A stretch of 64,000 bases of DNA from Cellvibrio japonicus Ueda107 (GTDB lineage: Bacteria; Pseudomonadota; Gammaproteobacteria; Pseudomonadales; Cellvibrionaceae): contig NC_010995.1 of NCBI RefSeq assembly GCF_000019225.1, positions 3,604,501-3,668,500 of the forward strand. The letters are read 5' to 3'. Below, in pieces: positions 26,648 to 34,563 of the stretch (position 1 is its first letter; the number at the start of each line of letters is the position of its first letter). A model generated the notes under the pieces. The model ran no database searches, had not been told where the DNA came from, and was given only the letters and a program-made list of their open reading frames with translations. The translations under genes were made by a program, and so were the position numbers.

Positions 26648-27174
26648 GAGTCCTTACTCGCTTGACCGATACAGGTAATCCGAATCGCATTGGATAGCTT
26701 GCCATTCGATCACTGCCACCCCATCAGGTAACAGAGCAATAGCAACCGCCATACCAAACTCAAAAAAAATTATCTAACTGATTGAACAGGTGGGAAAAAT
26801 CAAAAAAAAGCCTCAACAGCGGGCGGGGCAATTTCCACCCGACTGTTTTCAACAAAAAAGAAAGAAGTGAAATTTTTGATGCCAAACACCGGGAATTCGC
26901 AGCCCCAGCCGGGTAAAAAATCACCCGCCCCCCAAGAGAGATAACGATGCAGTGCCCGATGCCATCCGGTATTTTGATCACGGCTTTTTGGTGAATAATG
27001 CACTTTACATTGCATAGGCCTGTGCTAACTTCACATGTCTTAGCGCTGGTGAACTACTGCCGGCCTTTTCATGCAAGGATGCAACCTCATCGACAACCAG
27101 GTAGTACAAGGGTCACCCCCTCACTGACTCCCTGATAATGCCAATCGCCGAAATCGAGAGAAGGATGCTTTGCC
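26648..27174. other. Divergent intergenic region between the eCIS operon and its putative activator
   Basis: This is 527 bases without a supported gene. It holds the sigma-54 promoter at 26741-26756, then an AT-rich tract with several A-runs (26761-26815 and 26848-26875), which could be bent DNA or an IHF-type region. A short inverted repeat CGGGT/ACCCG lies at 26910-26927. The A-rich tract and inverted repeat lie 5-170 bases upstream of the promoter's -24 element, where an enhancer-binding activator and IHF would be expected. I could not identify a clear promoter for the rightward activator gene. Confidence 0.6.
26741..26756 (-). promoter_or_regulatory. Sigma-54 (RpoN) promoter of the eCIS operon
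   Basis: Read on the minus strand the site is TGGTATGGCGGTTGCT. It has the invariant GG and GC exactly ten bases apart and fits the consensus TGGCACG-N4-TTGCW at all but two assigned positions. Transcription would start near 26730, about 83 bases before the first eCIS gene at 26647. A gene for a sigma-54-dependent activator lies on the other side of the same intergenic region. That strongly supports the site being functional. Confidence 0.85.
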
Positions 27175-28662
27175 ATGTACCAGATCAATCTCCTGATGTT
27201 TGCACCCGCCGGACAGGTAGCTACCCCCGGAGTAGAGGCTTTGCTGCGGCATACCCTGGATCAGCAATGGCGTGGACGCTATCAACTGCGCTTACTGGAT
27301 GAATCCTGTTTTATAACGAAAAACGCCTTATCAGAGATACCTATACCGGCAGCGCATTTGAATGTCATCGTCGATGAAGGCCAACAACTTCATAAGCCTG
27401 AACTCTACCAGCCACTGAAACACTATTTACTCGCCCATCCAGGCATGAACAACCTCTGCCTGCTCATGCAACATGAAAAGACACTGGGAACAACACACAA
27501 GCTGGTTGAGCTGTTCCACGACTTTTTATTTTGGCCCTGCAGTACAACCGAGTTAAGTATTCGCCTGCAGCGTTTGCTGCGCCAACCAAGCCCAAGGGAT
27601 AACGGCAAACTCCTGGCCGAATTTGCGCAGATGAACCTGATCGGCGAATCGCCGTTGTTTATGCGCAATGTGCAATTGATAAAAAAGATGGCCGCCTGCC
27701 ATGCCGCCGTGCTGATTCACGGAGAGACGGGTACCGGTAAGGAAAATGCAGCGCGCGCTATTCATTACTTAAGCAAGCGACGCGAACAAAGTTTTGTGCC
27801 GGTGAATTGCGCAGCTATTCCCGATGAGCTGATCGAAAGTGAATTGTTTGGCCATGAGAAGGGAGCCTTCACCGATGCCAAACAGGCACAGGCCGGGCTG
27901 GTTACCCTGGCCAATGGCGGCACCCTGTTCCTCGATGAAGTCGATAGCCTCAGTCCCAAGGCACAGGCAGCCCTGCTGCGCTTTTTACAAACCCAGGAAT
28001 ACCGTCCCCTGGGAGGCAAGCAAACCCTGCACGCCGATGTGCGCATCCTGGCAGCCACCAATGCCGACCTGGTTGACTGTGTACGCCAAAAACGTTTTCG
28101 CGAAGATCTTTATTTCCGGCTGAATGTTCTCAGCCTGCTGATGCCGCCCTTACGCGAGCGCCGCAACGACATCCCCCTGCTGACCACCCATTTATTGAAC
28201 CGTTTCGCCGAAGAATACCAAACCCCGCGCAAGCAAATATCCTCTGCCCACATGCACTTCTTATTGCAACAGCAATGGCCAGGGAATATCCGGGAACTTG
28301 AAAACTGCCTGCTGCGCGCCTTTGTCCTATCGGCAGGGAATTACCTCGAATTTATTGACGCAACAGAGTCAGCCATCACCGAAGAGGACACGGATAACTC
28401 ACCGCTGCAAACCGGTTTTGCAGAAGCTCACACACTCGCTCTGACAGGGTCAACACCGACATCCATGTCACTCAGTTTTCAGGATGCCAAAGCCATAGCC
28501 ATTACCCGTTTTGAATCAGAGTATTTGCAAAACGTTATGCGCCTTACCCACGGCAATGTCTCTGCCGCGGCACGCATCGCCGGTAAAGAGCGACGTGCGC
28601 TGGGTAAGTTATTGCAGAAATATGCGATTGATAAGCACCAGTTTCAAACTGCCAGTGTATAA
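27175..28662 (+). CDS. Sigma-54-dependent transcriptional activator (bacterial enhancer-binding protein)
   Basis: This is a 495-residue protein. Its central AAA+ domain (about 150-385) has Walker A GETGTGKE at 183-190, the sigma-54-contacting loop GAFTDA at 230-235, Walker B TLFLDEVD near 246, and FREDLYFRLNVL. A Fis-type helix-turn-helix occupies about 453-487 (GNVSAAARIAGKERRALGKL). The N-terminal 140 residues resemble a receiver fold by spacing (ending PCSTTELSIRLQRLLRQ), but I cannot find the usual acidic cluster and phospho-accepting Asp. Activity may be set by a ligand or partner instead. It is divergent from the eCIS operon and likely its activator. AAGGA precedes the ATG by nine bases. 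Confidence 0.92.
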   Translation: MYQINLLMFAPAGQVATPGVEALLRHTLDQQWRGRYQLRLLDESCFITKNALSEIPIPAAHLNVIVDEGQQLHKPELYQPLKHYLLAHPGMNNLCLLMQHEKTLGTTHKLVELFHDFLFWPCSTTELSIRLQRLLRQPSPRDNGKLLAEFAQMNLIGESPLFMRNVQLIKKMAACHAAVLIHGETGTGKENAARAIHYLSKRREQSFVPVNCAAIPDELIESELFGHEKGAFTDAKQAQAGLVTLANGGTLFLDEVDSLSPKAQAALLRFLQTQEYRPLGGKQTLHADVRILAATNADLVDCVRQKRFREDLYFRLNVLSLLMPPLRERRNDIPLLTTHLLNRFAEEYQTPRKQISSAHMHFLLQQQWPGNIRELENCLLRAFVLSAGNYLEFIDATESAITEEDTDNSPLQTGFAEAHTLALTGSTPTSMSLSFQDAKAIAITRFESEYLQNVMRLTHGNVSAAARIAGKERRALGKLLQKYAIDKHQFQTASV

Positions 28663-28702
28663 GTACAGCGGCCATCACCGTTAATTTTTGAAAAAGCAGA
28701 CA

Positions 28703-28748
28703 CAAAAAAGCCGCTGCATTTAACACCTGGGTGGTAAATAGCAGCGGC
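28703..28748 (-). terminator. Rho-independent terminator after xylA
   Basis: On the minus strand the stem GCCGCTGC...GCAGCGGC, extended by ATTTA/TAAAT pairing, closes a loop containing CACCCAGGTG and is followed by CTTTTTTG. It lies 44 bases after the xylA stop codon. There is no T-run on the plus strand side, so it terminates only the xylBA transcript. Confidence 0.85.
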
Positions 28749-28791
28749 AACAGGCTTTGCTAGAAACGAGGTTAAATCAGACTCAAAACGC

Positions 28792-30123
28792 TTAACGGAT
28801 GTAACGGTTAATGATGTTTTCGTAGAGTTCCTGACGGCCACTGGTCAGAGCCACTTCACCATTGCTGTTACCGATATTGGCCAATTGCTCCAGGGTCAGC
28901 TTGCCTTGCTCATAGAGTGAGCCATCACCGGCATCAAAACTGGCATAACGCTCTTTACGCATGGCTTCCAGCGGCGATTTTTGCAGCAGGTCATCGGCAA
29001 TCAACAGCGCACGGGCAAAGGTATCCATGCCACCGATATGACCGTAGAACAGGTCTACCGGATCGGGTGAATTGCGACGCGCTTTCGCATCAAAGTTCAC
29101 ACCGCCACCGTGCAAGCCACCACTGCGCAGCAATACCAGCATCATCTCAACGGTTTCGTTGATATTCATCGGGAACTGGTCGGTGTCCCAGGCATTTTGG
29201 TAGTCGCCACGGTTAGCGTCGATAGAGCCCAACATGCCGGCATCAGCCGCCACTTGCATATCGTGATCCATGGTGTGACCAGCCAGGGTGGCGTGGTTGG
29301 TTTCCAGGTTCAGTTTGAAATCTTTATCCAGGCCGTGATGACGCAGGAAGCCGATAACCGTGGCCGCGTCAAAATCGTATTGGTGCTTGGAGGGTTCCAT
29401 CGGCTTGGGCTCGATGAAGAACGTTCCCTTAAAGCCCTGGGCACGCGCATAGTCACGCGCCATGGTCAGGAAGCGGGCCATGTGCTCCTGCTCGCGCTTC
29501 ATGTCAGTGTTGAGCAGGCTCATGTAACCTTCGCGACCGCCCCAGAACACATAGTTTTCACCGCCCAGAGCAATGGTTGCATCGAGCGCGTCTTTCAATT
29601 GCGCACCGGCGTAAGCCAGCACACTGAAATCCGGGTTGGTCGATGCACCGTTCATGTAGCGCGGGTTGGAGAACAGGTTGGCAGTACCCCACAGCAGTTT
29701 AATACCAGACGCTTTTTGTTTTTCCTTTGCGTATTCAACGATGGTCTGCAAACGCTTGGAAGTTTCGGCGCGGCTGCTGCCTTCGTCGATCAGGTCAACA
29801 TCGTGGAAGCAGTAGTAGGGAACACCCAGCTTGGTGATAAATTCAAAGGCCGCATCCATTTTTTCACGGGCGCGAGCAACAGCATCCGGCGTAGCGGCCC
29901 AGGGAAATATTTTGGTGCCTGGACCAAAAGGGTCGTGACCGGCACCACAGAAAGTGTGCCAGTAACAAACCGCAAATTTGAAATGCTCTTTCATGGTTTT
30001 GCCGGCAACAACACGATTTTCATCGTAATATTTGAACGCCAGGGGATTGTCAGAATCCGCACCTTCGTAACCGATTTTGCCGATGCCGGGGAAATATTCT
30101 TTGCTACCGAGAACAATGCTCAT
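28792..30123 (-). CDS. xylA: Xylose isomerase
   Basis: This is a 443-residue enzyme that interconverts D-xylose and D-xylulose in the cytoplasm. The start ATG at 30123 (MSIVLGSKEYFPGIGKIGYE) is favoured because AAGGTG lies about seven bases before it; an in-frame GTG at 30132 would overlap that site. Signature parts are CYWHTFCGAGHDPFGPGT, the catalytic FHDVDL, WGTANLFSNPRYMNGA, FWGGREGY, IEPKPMEPSKHQYDFD and NLETNHATLAGH. The length and these motifs fit the long, type II xylose isomerase group. It forms an operon with xylB, which lies upstream with a gap of about 40 bases, and it ends before a strong terminator. Confidence 0.97.
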   Translation of the reverse strand: MSIVLGSKEYFPGIGKIGYEGADSDNPLAFKYYDENRVVAGKTMKEHFKFAVCYWHTFCGAGHDPFGPGTKIFPWAATPDAVARAREKMDAAFEFITKLGVPYYCFHDVDLIDEGSSRAETSKRLQTIVEYAKEKQKASGIKLLWGTANLFSNPRYMNGASTNPDFSVLAYAGAQLKDALDATIALGGENYVFWGGREGYMSLLNTDMKREQEHMARFLTMARDYARAQGFKGTFFIEPKPMEPSKHQYDFDAATVIGFLRHHGLDKDFKLNLETNHATLAGHTMDHDMQVAADAGMLGSIDANRGDYQNAWDTDQFPMNINETVEMMLVLLRSGGLHGGGVNFDAKARRNSPDPVDLFYGHIGGMDTFARALLIADDLLQKSPLEAMRKERYASFDAGDGSLYEQGKLTLEQLANIGNSNGEVALTSGRQELYENIINRYIR

Positions 30124-30165
30124 AGTTTTCACCTTGTTTTTTCGAAAAGCGTTACAACTAACTTA

Positions 30166-31647
30166 TTACGGCAGCAGGTCAACCCACGCCCGATAAGCAT
30201 CCTGATATTGCGCAGATAATTGCGCTTGCGGCTCTACCACAGCCAGTCGCGTCAAGCCCTGAAAGGCTTCATTGGCCGACGCGTAATAACCTTTACCCAA
30301 GGCAGCAGCGCGGGCTGCACCTTCGGCGCCATCGGTTTCAAATAATTCCACAGCGGCCTGGGTTGTATTGGCAAAGGTTTGCGCGAATACATCACTCAAA
30401 AACAAATTGCCCTTACCCGCGCGAATCACTTCACAGCTACCGCCCAGTGACTTCAATACGTCAAAGCCCTGGTTCAGGGAGAACACAATCCCCTCCTGGG
30501 CAGCGCGCACCATGTGCCCCAGGCCATGGCGGTTGAAATCCAGGTTGCGCAGCTGCGCACCGGGATTCCTGTTTTGGAAAATCCGTTCAGCGCCATTGCC
30601 AAAGGGATGGAACAACAAACCTTCACTGCCCACAGGCACGGCTTGCGCCAGGGCATTTAATTGCGGATAGGATGGGCTTGCCCCTGCACTGCTTAAGGTC
30701 TGGCGCAACCAGGAATACAGGCGGCCACAACCGTTAACACACACCAGCACACCATTGCGTGGCTGCTCTGCGGTGTTGGTGACATGCAAAAACGTATTCA
30801 CCCGCGATTGCAAATCGGCGGCGGGTTGATCGGTCACACCGTAAATAACACCGGAGGTTCCCGCTGTCGCAGCCACTTCACCGGGTTGCAATACATTCAG
30901 GCTGAATGCATTGTTGGGCTGGTCTCCGGCGCGATAGCAAATGCTGACGCCTTCACGTAATCCCAACTCTGCCGCTACCGCAGAACTGACCACCGATTGC
31001 TCGCCGAAACTGGGAACCACATCGGGAATCAAACTGGTGTCCATCCCCCAATGTTGCAACAACTCGATTGCAACGCGCTGCCCGGTAAAGTCCCACAGGG
31101 TACCTTCGGATAATCCGGATGCCGTGGTGTTGATCTGCCCGGATAATTTCATGGCGATGAAATCACCCGGCAACATGATTTTATGGATACGGGCAAAAAT
31201 ATCCGGCTGGTTTTCCTGCACCCAACGCAATTTGGCGGCGGTAAAATTGCCCGGGGAATTCAGCAAGTGGGAGAAGCAGTAATCGCGCCCCAAGGCATTG
31301 AAGGCAGCCTCGCCCAGCGGAACAGCGCGACTGTCGCACCAGATAATGGCCGGACGCAGTACTTGCTGCTGGCGATCAACCAATACCAGGCCGTGCATCT
31401 GGTACGAAATACCTATGGCTGAAATATGCTTGGGGTCAAAACTTCCCTTAGCCACCAAACGGGCAAACCCTTTACGCACGCAATCCCACCAAATGTCGGG
31501 ATCCTGCTCGGCAAAACCGGGCGTCGGGCTGGCAATCGCCAGCTCGGATTCAGGATGCGCCAGGGAACCCAGGCTTTTACCCGTCTGGCCATCCAGTACA
31601 GACAGCTTTACCGAAGAGCTGCCAACATCAATTCCAAGAAACAACAT
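30166..31647 (-). CDS. xylB: Xylulokinase
   Basis: This 493-residue FGGY-family sugar kinase phosphorylates D-xylulose to D-xylulose-5-phosphate. The N-terminal ATPase fold starts LFLGIDVGSSSVKLSVLDG. The substrate region has SYQMHGLVLVDRQQQVLRPA and WCDSRAVPLGE. The C-terminal domain has LFHPFGNGAERIFQNRNP and VIRAGKGNLFLSDVFAQTF. It is the first gene of the xylBA operon. Its promoter region holds a palindromic operator overlapping the -10 box, so it is probably repressed or controlled by the divergent Nudix-type regulator. Confidence 0.97.
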   Translation of the reverse strand: MLFLGIDVGSSSVKLSVLDGQTGKSLGSLAHPESELAIASPTPGFAEQDPDIWWDCVRKGFARLVAKGSFDPKHISAIGISYQMHGLVLVDRQQQVLRPAIIWCDSRAVPLGEAAFNALGRDYCFSHLLNSPGNFTAAKLRWVQENQPDIFARIHKIMLPGDFIAMKLSGQINTTASGLSEGTLWDFTGQRVAIELLQHWGMDTSLIPDVVPSFGEQSVVSSAVAAELGLREGVSICYRAGDQPNNAFSLNVLQPGEVAATAGTSGVIYGVTDQPAADLQSRVNTFLHVTNTAEQPRNGVLVCVNGCGRLYSWLRQTLSSAGASPSYPQLNALAQAVPVGSEGLLFHPFGNGAERIFQNRNPGAQLRNLDFNRHGLGHMVRAAQEGIVFSLNQGFDVLKSLGGSCEVIRAGKGNLFLSDVFAQTFANTTQAAVELFETDGAEGAARAAALGKGYYASANEAFQGLTRLAVVEPQAQLSAQYQDAYRAWVDLLP

Positions 31648-31771
31648 AAGGGTTCTCTAGGCTGTCAATTTGTAACCAGGTAGTACCTGTGGAGGGGTAA
31701 CCGGACTCATTTTGCTGTTATTGATTTCGATGGCCCGGTGCTTTGTGTCACACCAGCCTTATTGCATTGAT

Positions 31772-31800
31772 GACAATATATCTTATTGTCTATCTGACAA
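31772..31800. promoter_or_regulatory. Palindromic operator, probably for the Nudix-type xylose regulator
   Basis: A perfect 7-bp inverted repeat GACAATA-TATCT-TATTGTC spans 31772-31790. It is immediately followed by a second TATCT and another GACAA, so that TTGTC-TATCT-GACAA forms a second, overlapping inverted repeat (31786-31800). The same spacer TATCT recurs. The first palindrome covers the -10 box of the xylB promoter. The divergent gene encodes an NrtR-like regulator, whose family typically binds such palindromes. Confidence 0.65.
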
Positions 31801-31803
31801 CAA
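31775..31803 (-). promoter_or_regulatory. Sigma-70-type promoter of xylBA
   Basis: On the minus strand a weak -35 TTGTTG (31803-31798) is spaced 17 bases from -10 TATATT (31780-31775), giving a start near 31768 and a leader of about 120 bases. The -10 lies inside the palindromic operator. The assignment is by consensus only. Confidence 0.45.
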
Positions 31804-31974
31804 GATAAAAACAACGTAATTTTTGTAAACCCTGTTGCAGATATGGCACGGGTGAAGCCGCACACAGGCTCGACCCCGGTGATCGCTACTTATACAATGC
31901 GAGCACTTTCGCCCGGTTACACCCGGAATTCGGCCATTACCCATAACGAGATTAAGAACCAGAGGACATCCGCT

Positions 31975-32703
31975 GTGTCAGACCAGCCCCTACATCCCAA
32001 TAGTCATTTTGAACCACTCAACCTGCCGCCTAATGTGATCAAGGCCCTATCTATCGATAACCTGATTTTCGGACTGGATCACGACGAACTGAAAATCCTG
32101 CTGGTCAAACAAACCGACCCCATGCACCAGGGCAAATGGGCACTGCCAGGGGGATGGATTCGCTACGATGAAAACCTGCGCGATGCAGCCTATCGCCTGC
32201 TGGAAGAGTTGACCGGTGTGCGCCAGCTGTTCCTGGAACAACTCAAAACCTTTGGCCGGGTAGACCGCTTTCCCAACGAGCGGGTAGTGACCATTGCCTA
32301 CTACGCCCTGGTCAGTGCCGAAAACTATTCCCTGGTTGCCGGCCAGGCAACTGCCGATGTGAGCTGGCACAGCGCCAACCATCTGCCAGAACTGGTGTAT
32401 GACCACGCCGAAATTATCGAGCACGGCCTGAAAGTGCTGCGCCACCAGGTCTGCCACCAGCCGATTGGCTTTAACCTGCTGCCTGAGAAGTTCACCCTGT
32501 TACAGCTCCAGGCGCTCTATGAGGCGATCCTCAATACCAAGCTGGATAAGCCCAATTTCCGCCGTAAGATCATGAAGATGAACCTGCTGACCCCCTGTAA
32601 TGAAAAGCAGCAGGGTGTGCCCCACCGGGCAGCCAACCTCTATCGTTTTGACTCAGAGGCCTACAGGCATTTAACCGAATCCGGCTTTGCCTTTGAGATC
32701 TAA
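31975..32703 (+). CDS. Nudix-related transcriptional regulator (NrtR-like), probable xylose-locus regulator
   Basis: The protein has 242 residues from GTG at 31975, supported by AGAGGA eight bases before. Residues about 22-150 form a Nudix fold. The Nudix box (60-82, GGWIRYDENLRDAAYRLLEE and onward) keeps E66, R74, E78 and G81 but has Leu at 75 and 79, where catalytic enzymes have Glu, so hydrolase activity is unlikely. Residues about 165-225 form a winged-helix part with GFNLLPEKFTLLQLQALYEA and NFRRKIMKM, as in the NrtR family. Members of that family regulate NAD or pentose metabolism. Divergence from xylB and placement before the sugar transporter point to pentose sensing. Confidence 0.82.
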   Translation: MSDQPLHPNSHFEPLNLPPNVIKALSIDNLIFGLDHDELKILLVKQTDPMHQGKWALPGGWIRYDENLRDAAYRLLEELTGVRQLFLEQLKTFGRVDRFPNERVVTIAYYALVSAENYSLVAGQATADVSWHSANHLPELVYDHAEIIEHGLKVLRHQVCHQPIGFNLLPEKFTLLQLQALYEAILNTKLDKPNFRRKIMKMNLLTPCNEKQQGVPHRAANLYRFDSEAYRHLTESGFAFEI

Positions 32704-32711
32704 CCTGCTGC

Positions 32712-32745
32712 CGGCGTGTCGCTTCCACTCCCCTGTGACACGCCG
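32712..32745 (+). terminator. Stem-loop after the regulator gene
   Basis: CGGCGTGTC and GACACGCCG form a 9-bp stem with a 16-base loop eight bases after the regulator stop codon. There is no T-run after it, so it may attenuate, protect the 3' end or assist Rho-dependent termination rather than be a full intrinsic terminator. Confidence 0.4.
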
Positions 32746-32960
32746 CCGCACAGCAAATCAATATCGCATATAGTCACATAAACCATATTGCTTTAGTATG
32801 TTGTCCGACGCCCACCCAAGTGCGTCACCTGGATCACAAACCCCGTACCGCACAGGCTCCGCCGACAGTGAATATGCTATGGTCGGCAACCGTAGCGGCA
32901 ATAAGAAAAATGCCGGCACCAACATGCTGGCTGGTCATAATTTCAATAACAGGTATTACC

Positions 32961-34373
32961 ATGAACCCAACTGCAAGCCCCAACCAGGCGAACACCCCGT
33001 TTATTATCCTGATTAGTGTCATTGCCACCATTGGTGGCTTTTTGTTTGGCTTTGATAGCGGTGTGATTAACGGCACCGTGGATGGCCTGCGCACCGCCTT
33101 TAATATCAATACGGCCGGCTTTGAAGTGTCCTCAATGTTGCTTGGCTGTGCGGTGGGTGCCTTCTTTGCCGGAACCCTGGCCGACAAATACGGCCGCAAG
33201 ATTATCCTGATTATTGCCGCGATTTTCTTTATTGTTTCTGCCTGGGGCTCAGGTATCGCCACCGGCTCCCTGGAGTTTGTGCTGTATCGTGTGCTGGGGG
33301 GCCTTGCAGTAGGTGCCGCCAGCATTATTTGCCCCGCCTATATCAGCGAAGTTGCCCTGGCCCGCTACCGCGGCAAACTCAGCTCCGTACAGCAGGTGGC
33401 CATCATCACTGGCCTGACGGCAGCTTTTGTGAGCAATTACTTCCTCGCCAAATACGCTGGTTCGTCCCTCGCCGAGCTCTGGTGGGGTTATGAAACCTGG
33501 CGCTGGATGTTCTGGGTGGAATTGATTCCCTCGGTGATCTTCCTGGTAGCACTGCTGTTTATTCCCGAAAGCCCCCGCTTCCTGATGGCATCCGGCCAAA
33601 CCAGCCAGGCGCGCAAGGTATTGACCAAGCTCTATGGCGAGAGCGAAGGTAATGCCAAGGTGAGTGAAATCGAAGCCTCCCTGGCTGCCGACCACCATAA
33701 ACCGCGCCTGTCTGACATTATCGATAAAGTCAGTAATCGCATCCGTCCGATTGTGTGGGTAGGTGTGGGCCTCGCCGTACTGCAACAATTTGTGGGCATT
33801 AACGTGGTGTTTTACTACGGCGCAGTACTCTGGCAAGCCGCCGGCTTCTCCGAGTCTGACGCCCTGCTGATTAACGTTGTCTCCGGCGCTGTCAGCATCG
33901 GTGCCTGTTTTATCACCTTCTTCGTTGTGGACAAAATCGGTCGCAAGCCACTGCTGTGGATCGGCTCTGTGGGTATGACAGTGACCTTGACCCTGGTAGC
34001 CTTCGCCTTCTCGGGCGCGCCGCTCGACGCAAAAGGCAATCTGATGCTCAGCCCGGAAATGGGTACATTGGCACTGGTTGCGGCCAACCTTTACGTCATT
34101 TTCTTTAACGTTTCCTGGGGCCCCGTTATGTGGATCATGCTGGGCGAGATGTTCCCCAACCAAATCCGCGGCTCTGCCCTGGCCATTGCCGGCCTGGCGC
34201 AATGGGGCGCCAACTTCCTGATCACATTCACCTTCCCATACCTGCTGGCATCTGCCCTGGGATTACCAGGAGCCTACGGCATCTATGCCTTCTTCTCTGC
34301 CTTCTCCATTTTCTTTGTACTCAAACTGGTTAAGGAAACCAAAGGCAAGGAGCTGGAGCAAATGGAAGGCTAA
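32961..34373 (+). CDS. MFS sugar porter (probable D-xylose/H+ symporter)
   Basis: This 470-residue transporter has about 12 membrane segments. Sugar-porter signatures are GGFLFGFDSGVINGT in TM1, the DKYGRK loop after TM2, RVLGGLAVGAASIICPAYIS, PESPRFL after TM6, the VGIGLAVLQQF-like QQFVGINVVFYYG block in TM7, DKIGRKPLLW, and VKETKGKELE at the end. I chose the ATG at 32961 since upstream in-frame residues are not hydrophobic-family-like and AGG lies nine bases before it. It is next to xylA, xylB and the regulator, so xylose is the likely substrate, though the sequence alone cannot exclude arabinose or glucose. Confidence 0.88.
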   Translation: MNPTASPNQANTPFIILISVIATIGGFLFGFDSGVINGTVDGLRTAFNINTAGFEVSSMLLGCAVGAFFAGTLADKYGRKIILIIAAIFFIVSAWGSGIATGSLEFVLYRVLGGLAVGAASIICPAYISEVALARYRGKLSSVQQVAIITGLTAAFVSNYFLAKYAGSSLAELWWGYETWRWMFWVELIPSVIFLVALLFIPESPRFLMASGQTSQARKVLTKLYGESEGNAKVSEIEASLAADHHKPRLSDIIDKVSNRIRPIVWVGVGLAVLQQFVGINVVFYYGAVLWQAAGFSESDALLINVVSGAVSIGACFITFFVVDKIGRKPLLWIGSVGMTVTLTLVAFAFSGAPLDAKGNLMLSPEMGTLALVAANLYVIFFNVSWGPVMWIMLGEMFPNQIRGSALAIAGLAQWGANFLITFTFPYLLASALGLPGAYGIYAFFSAFSIFFVLKLVKETKGKELEQMEG

Positions 34374-34392
34374 ACCATTCGCTTACATGCCT

Positions 34393-34419
34393 AAAAACCG
34401 CCTTCGGGCGGTTTTTTTA
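34393..34419 (+). terminator. Rho-independent terminator after the sugar transporter
   Basis: AAAACCGCC-TTCG-GGCGGTTTT is a stable stem with a UUCG-type tetraloop followed by a T-run. It lies 20 bases after the transporter stop codon and separates it from the xylanase gene. Confidence 0.93.
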
Positions 34420-34563
34420 TGCCTCTTGTTTGGGCACCAAAAACCCTCTGATAAATCCTTACACTTTTTGCTGATCGACTGGTATACAAGAAAAACTCAC
34501 TTATGGTTTAATTGACAATAATAAAGGCGCGATCACAATAATCAAACTAACGAGACTCCAGCA

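Larger units (their letters stand above)
31648..31974. other. Divergent control region between xylB and the Nudix-type regulator
   Basis: This is 327 bases without a supported gene. The central part (31765-31812) is AT-rich and holds the xylB promoter and a nested set of inverted repeats. The longer reading frame that would extend the regulator upstream to 31843 gives an unusual, non-conserved leader peptide and lacks a ribosome binding site, so I treat that stretch as leader. Confidence 0.6.

Noticed and set aside
26760..27015. Two short minus-strand frames in the intergenic region upstream of the eCIS operon
   Set aside because: They overlap the likely enhancer region in different frames, lack convincing ribosome binding sites and resemble no family.
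29110..30219. Long open frame antisense to xylA
   Set aside because: The opposite strand encodes a full, clearly recognisable xylose isomerase. The antisense product has no family resemblance and no ribosome binding site.
32753..32800. CAATAT...ATATTG repeat upstream of the transporter as a second site for the xylose regulator
   Set aside because: It shares no more than short AT-rich words with the GACAATA palindrome before xylB, so I could not support a common operator.
32820..32960. N-terminal extension of the sugar transporter
   Set aside because: The extra 47 residues are not hydrophobic or conserved in sugar porters, and the internal ATG at 32961 gives the normal family start.
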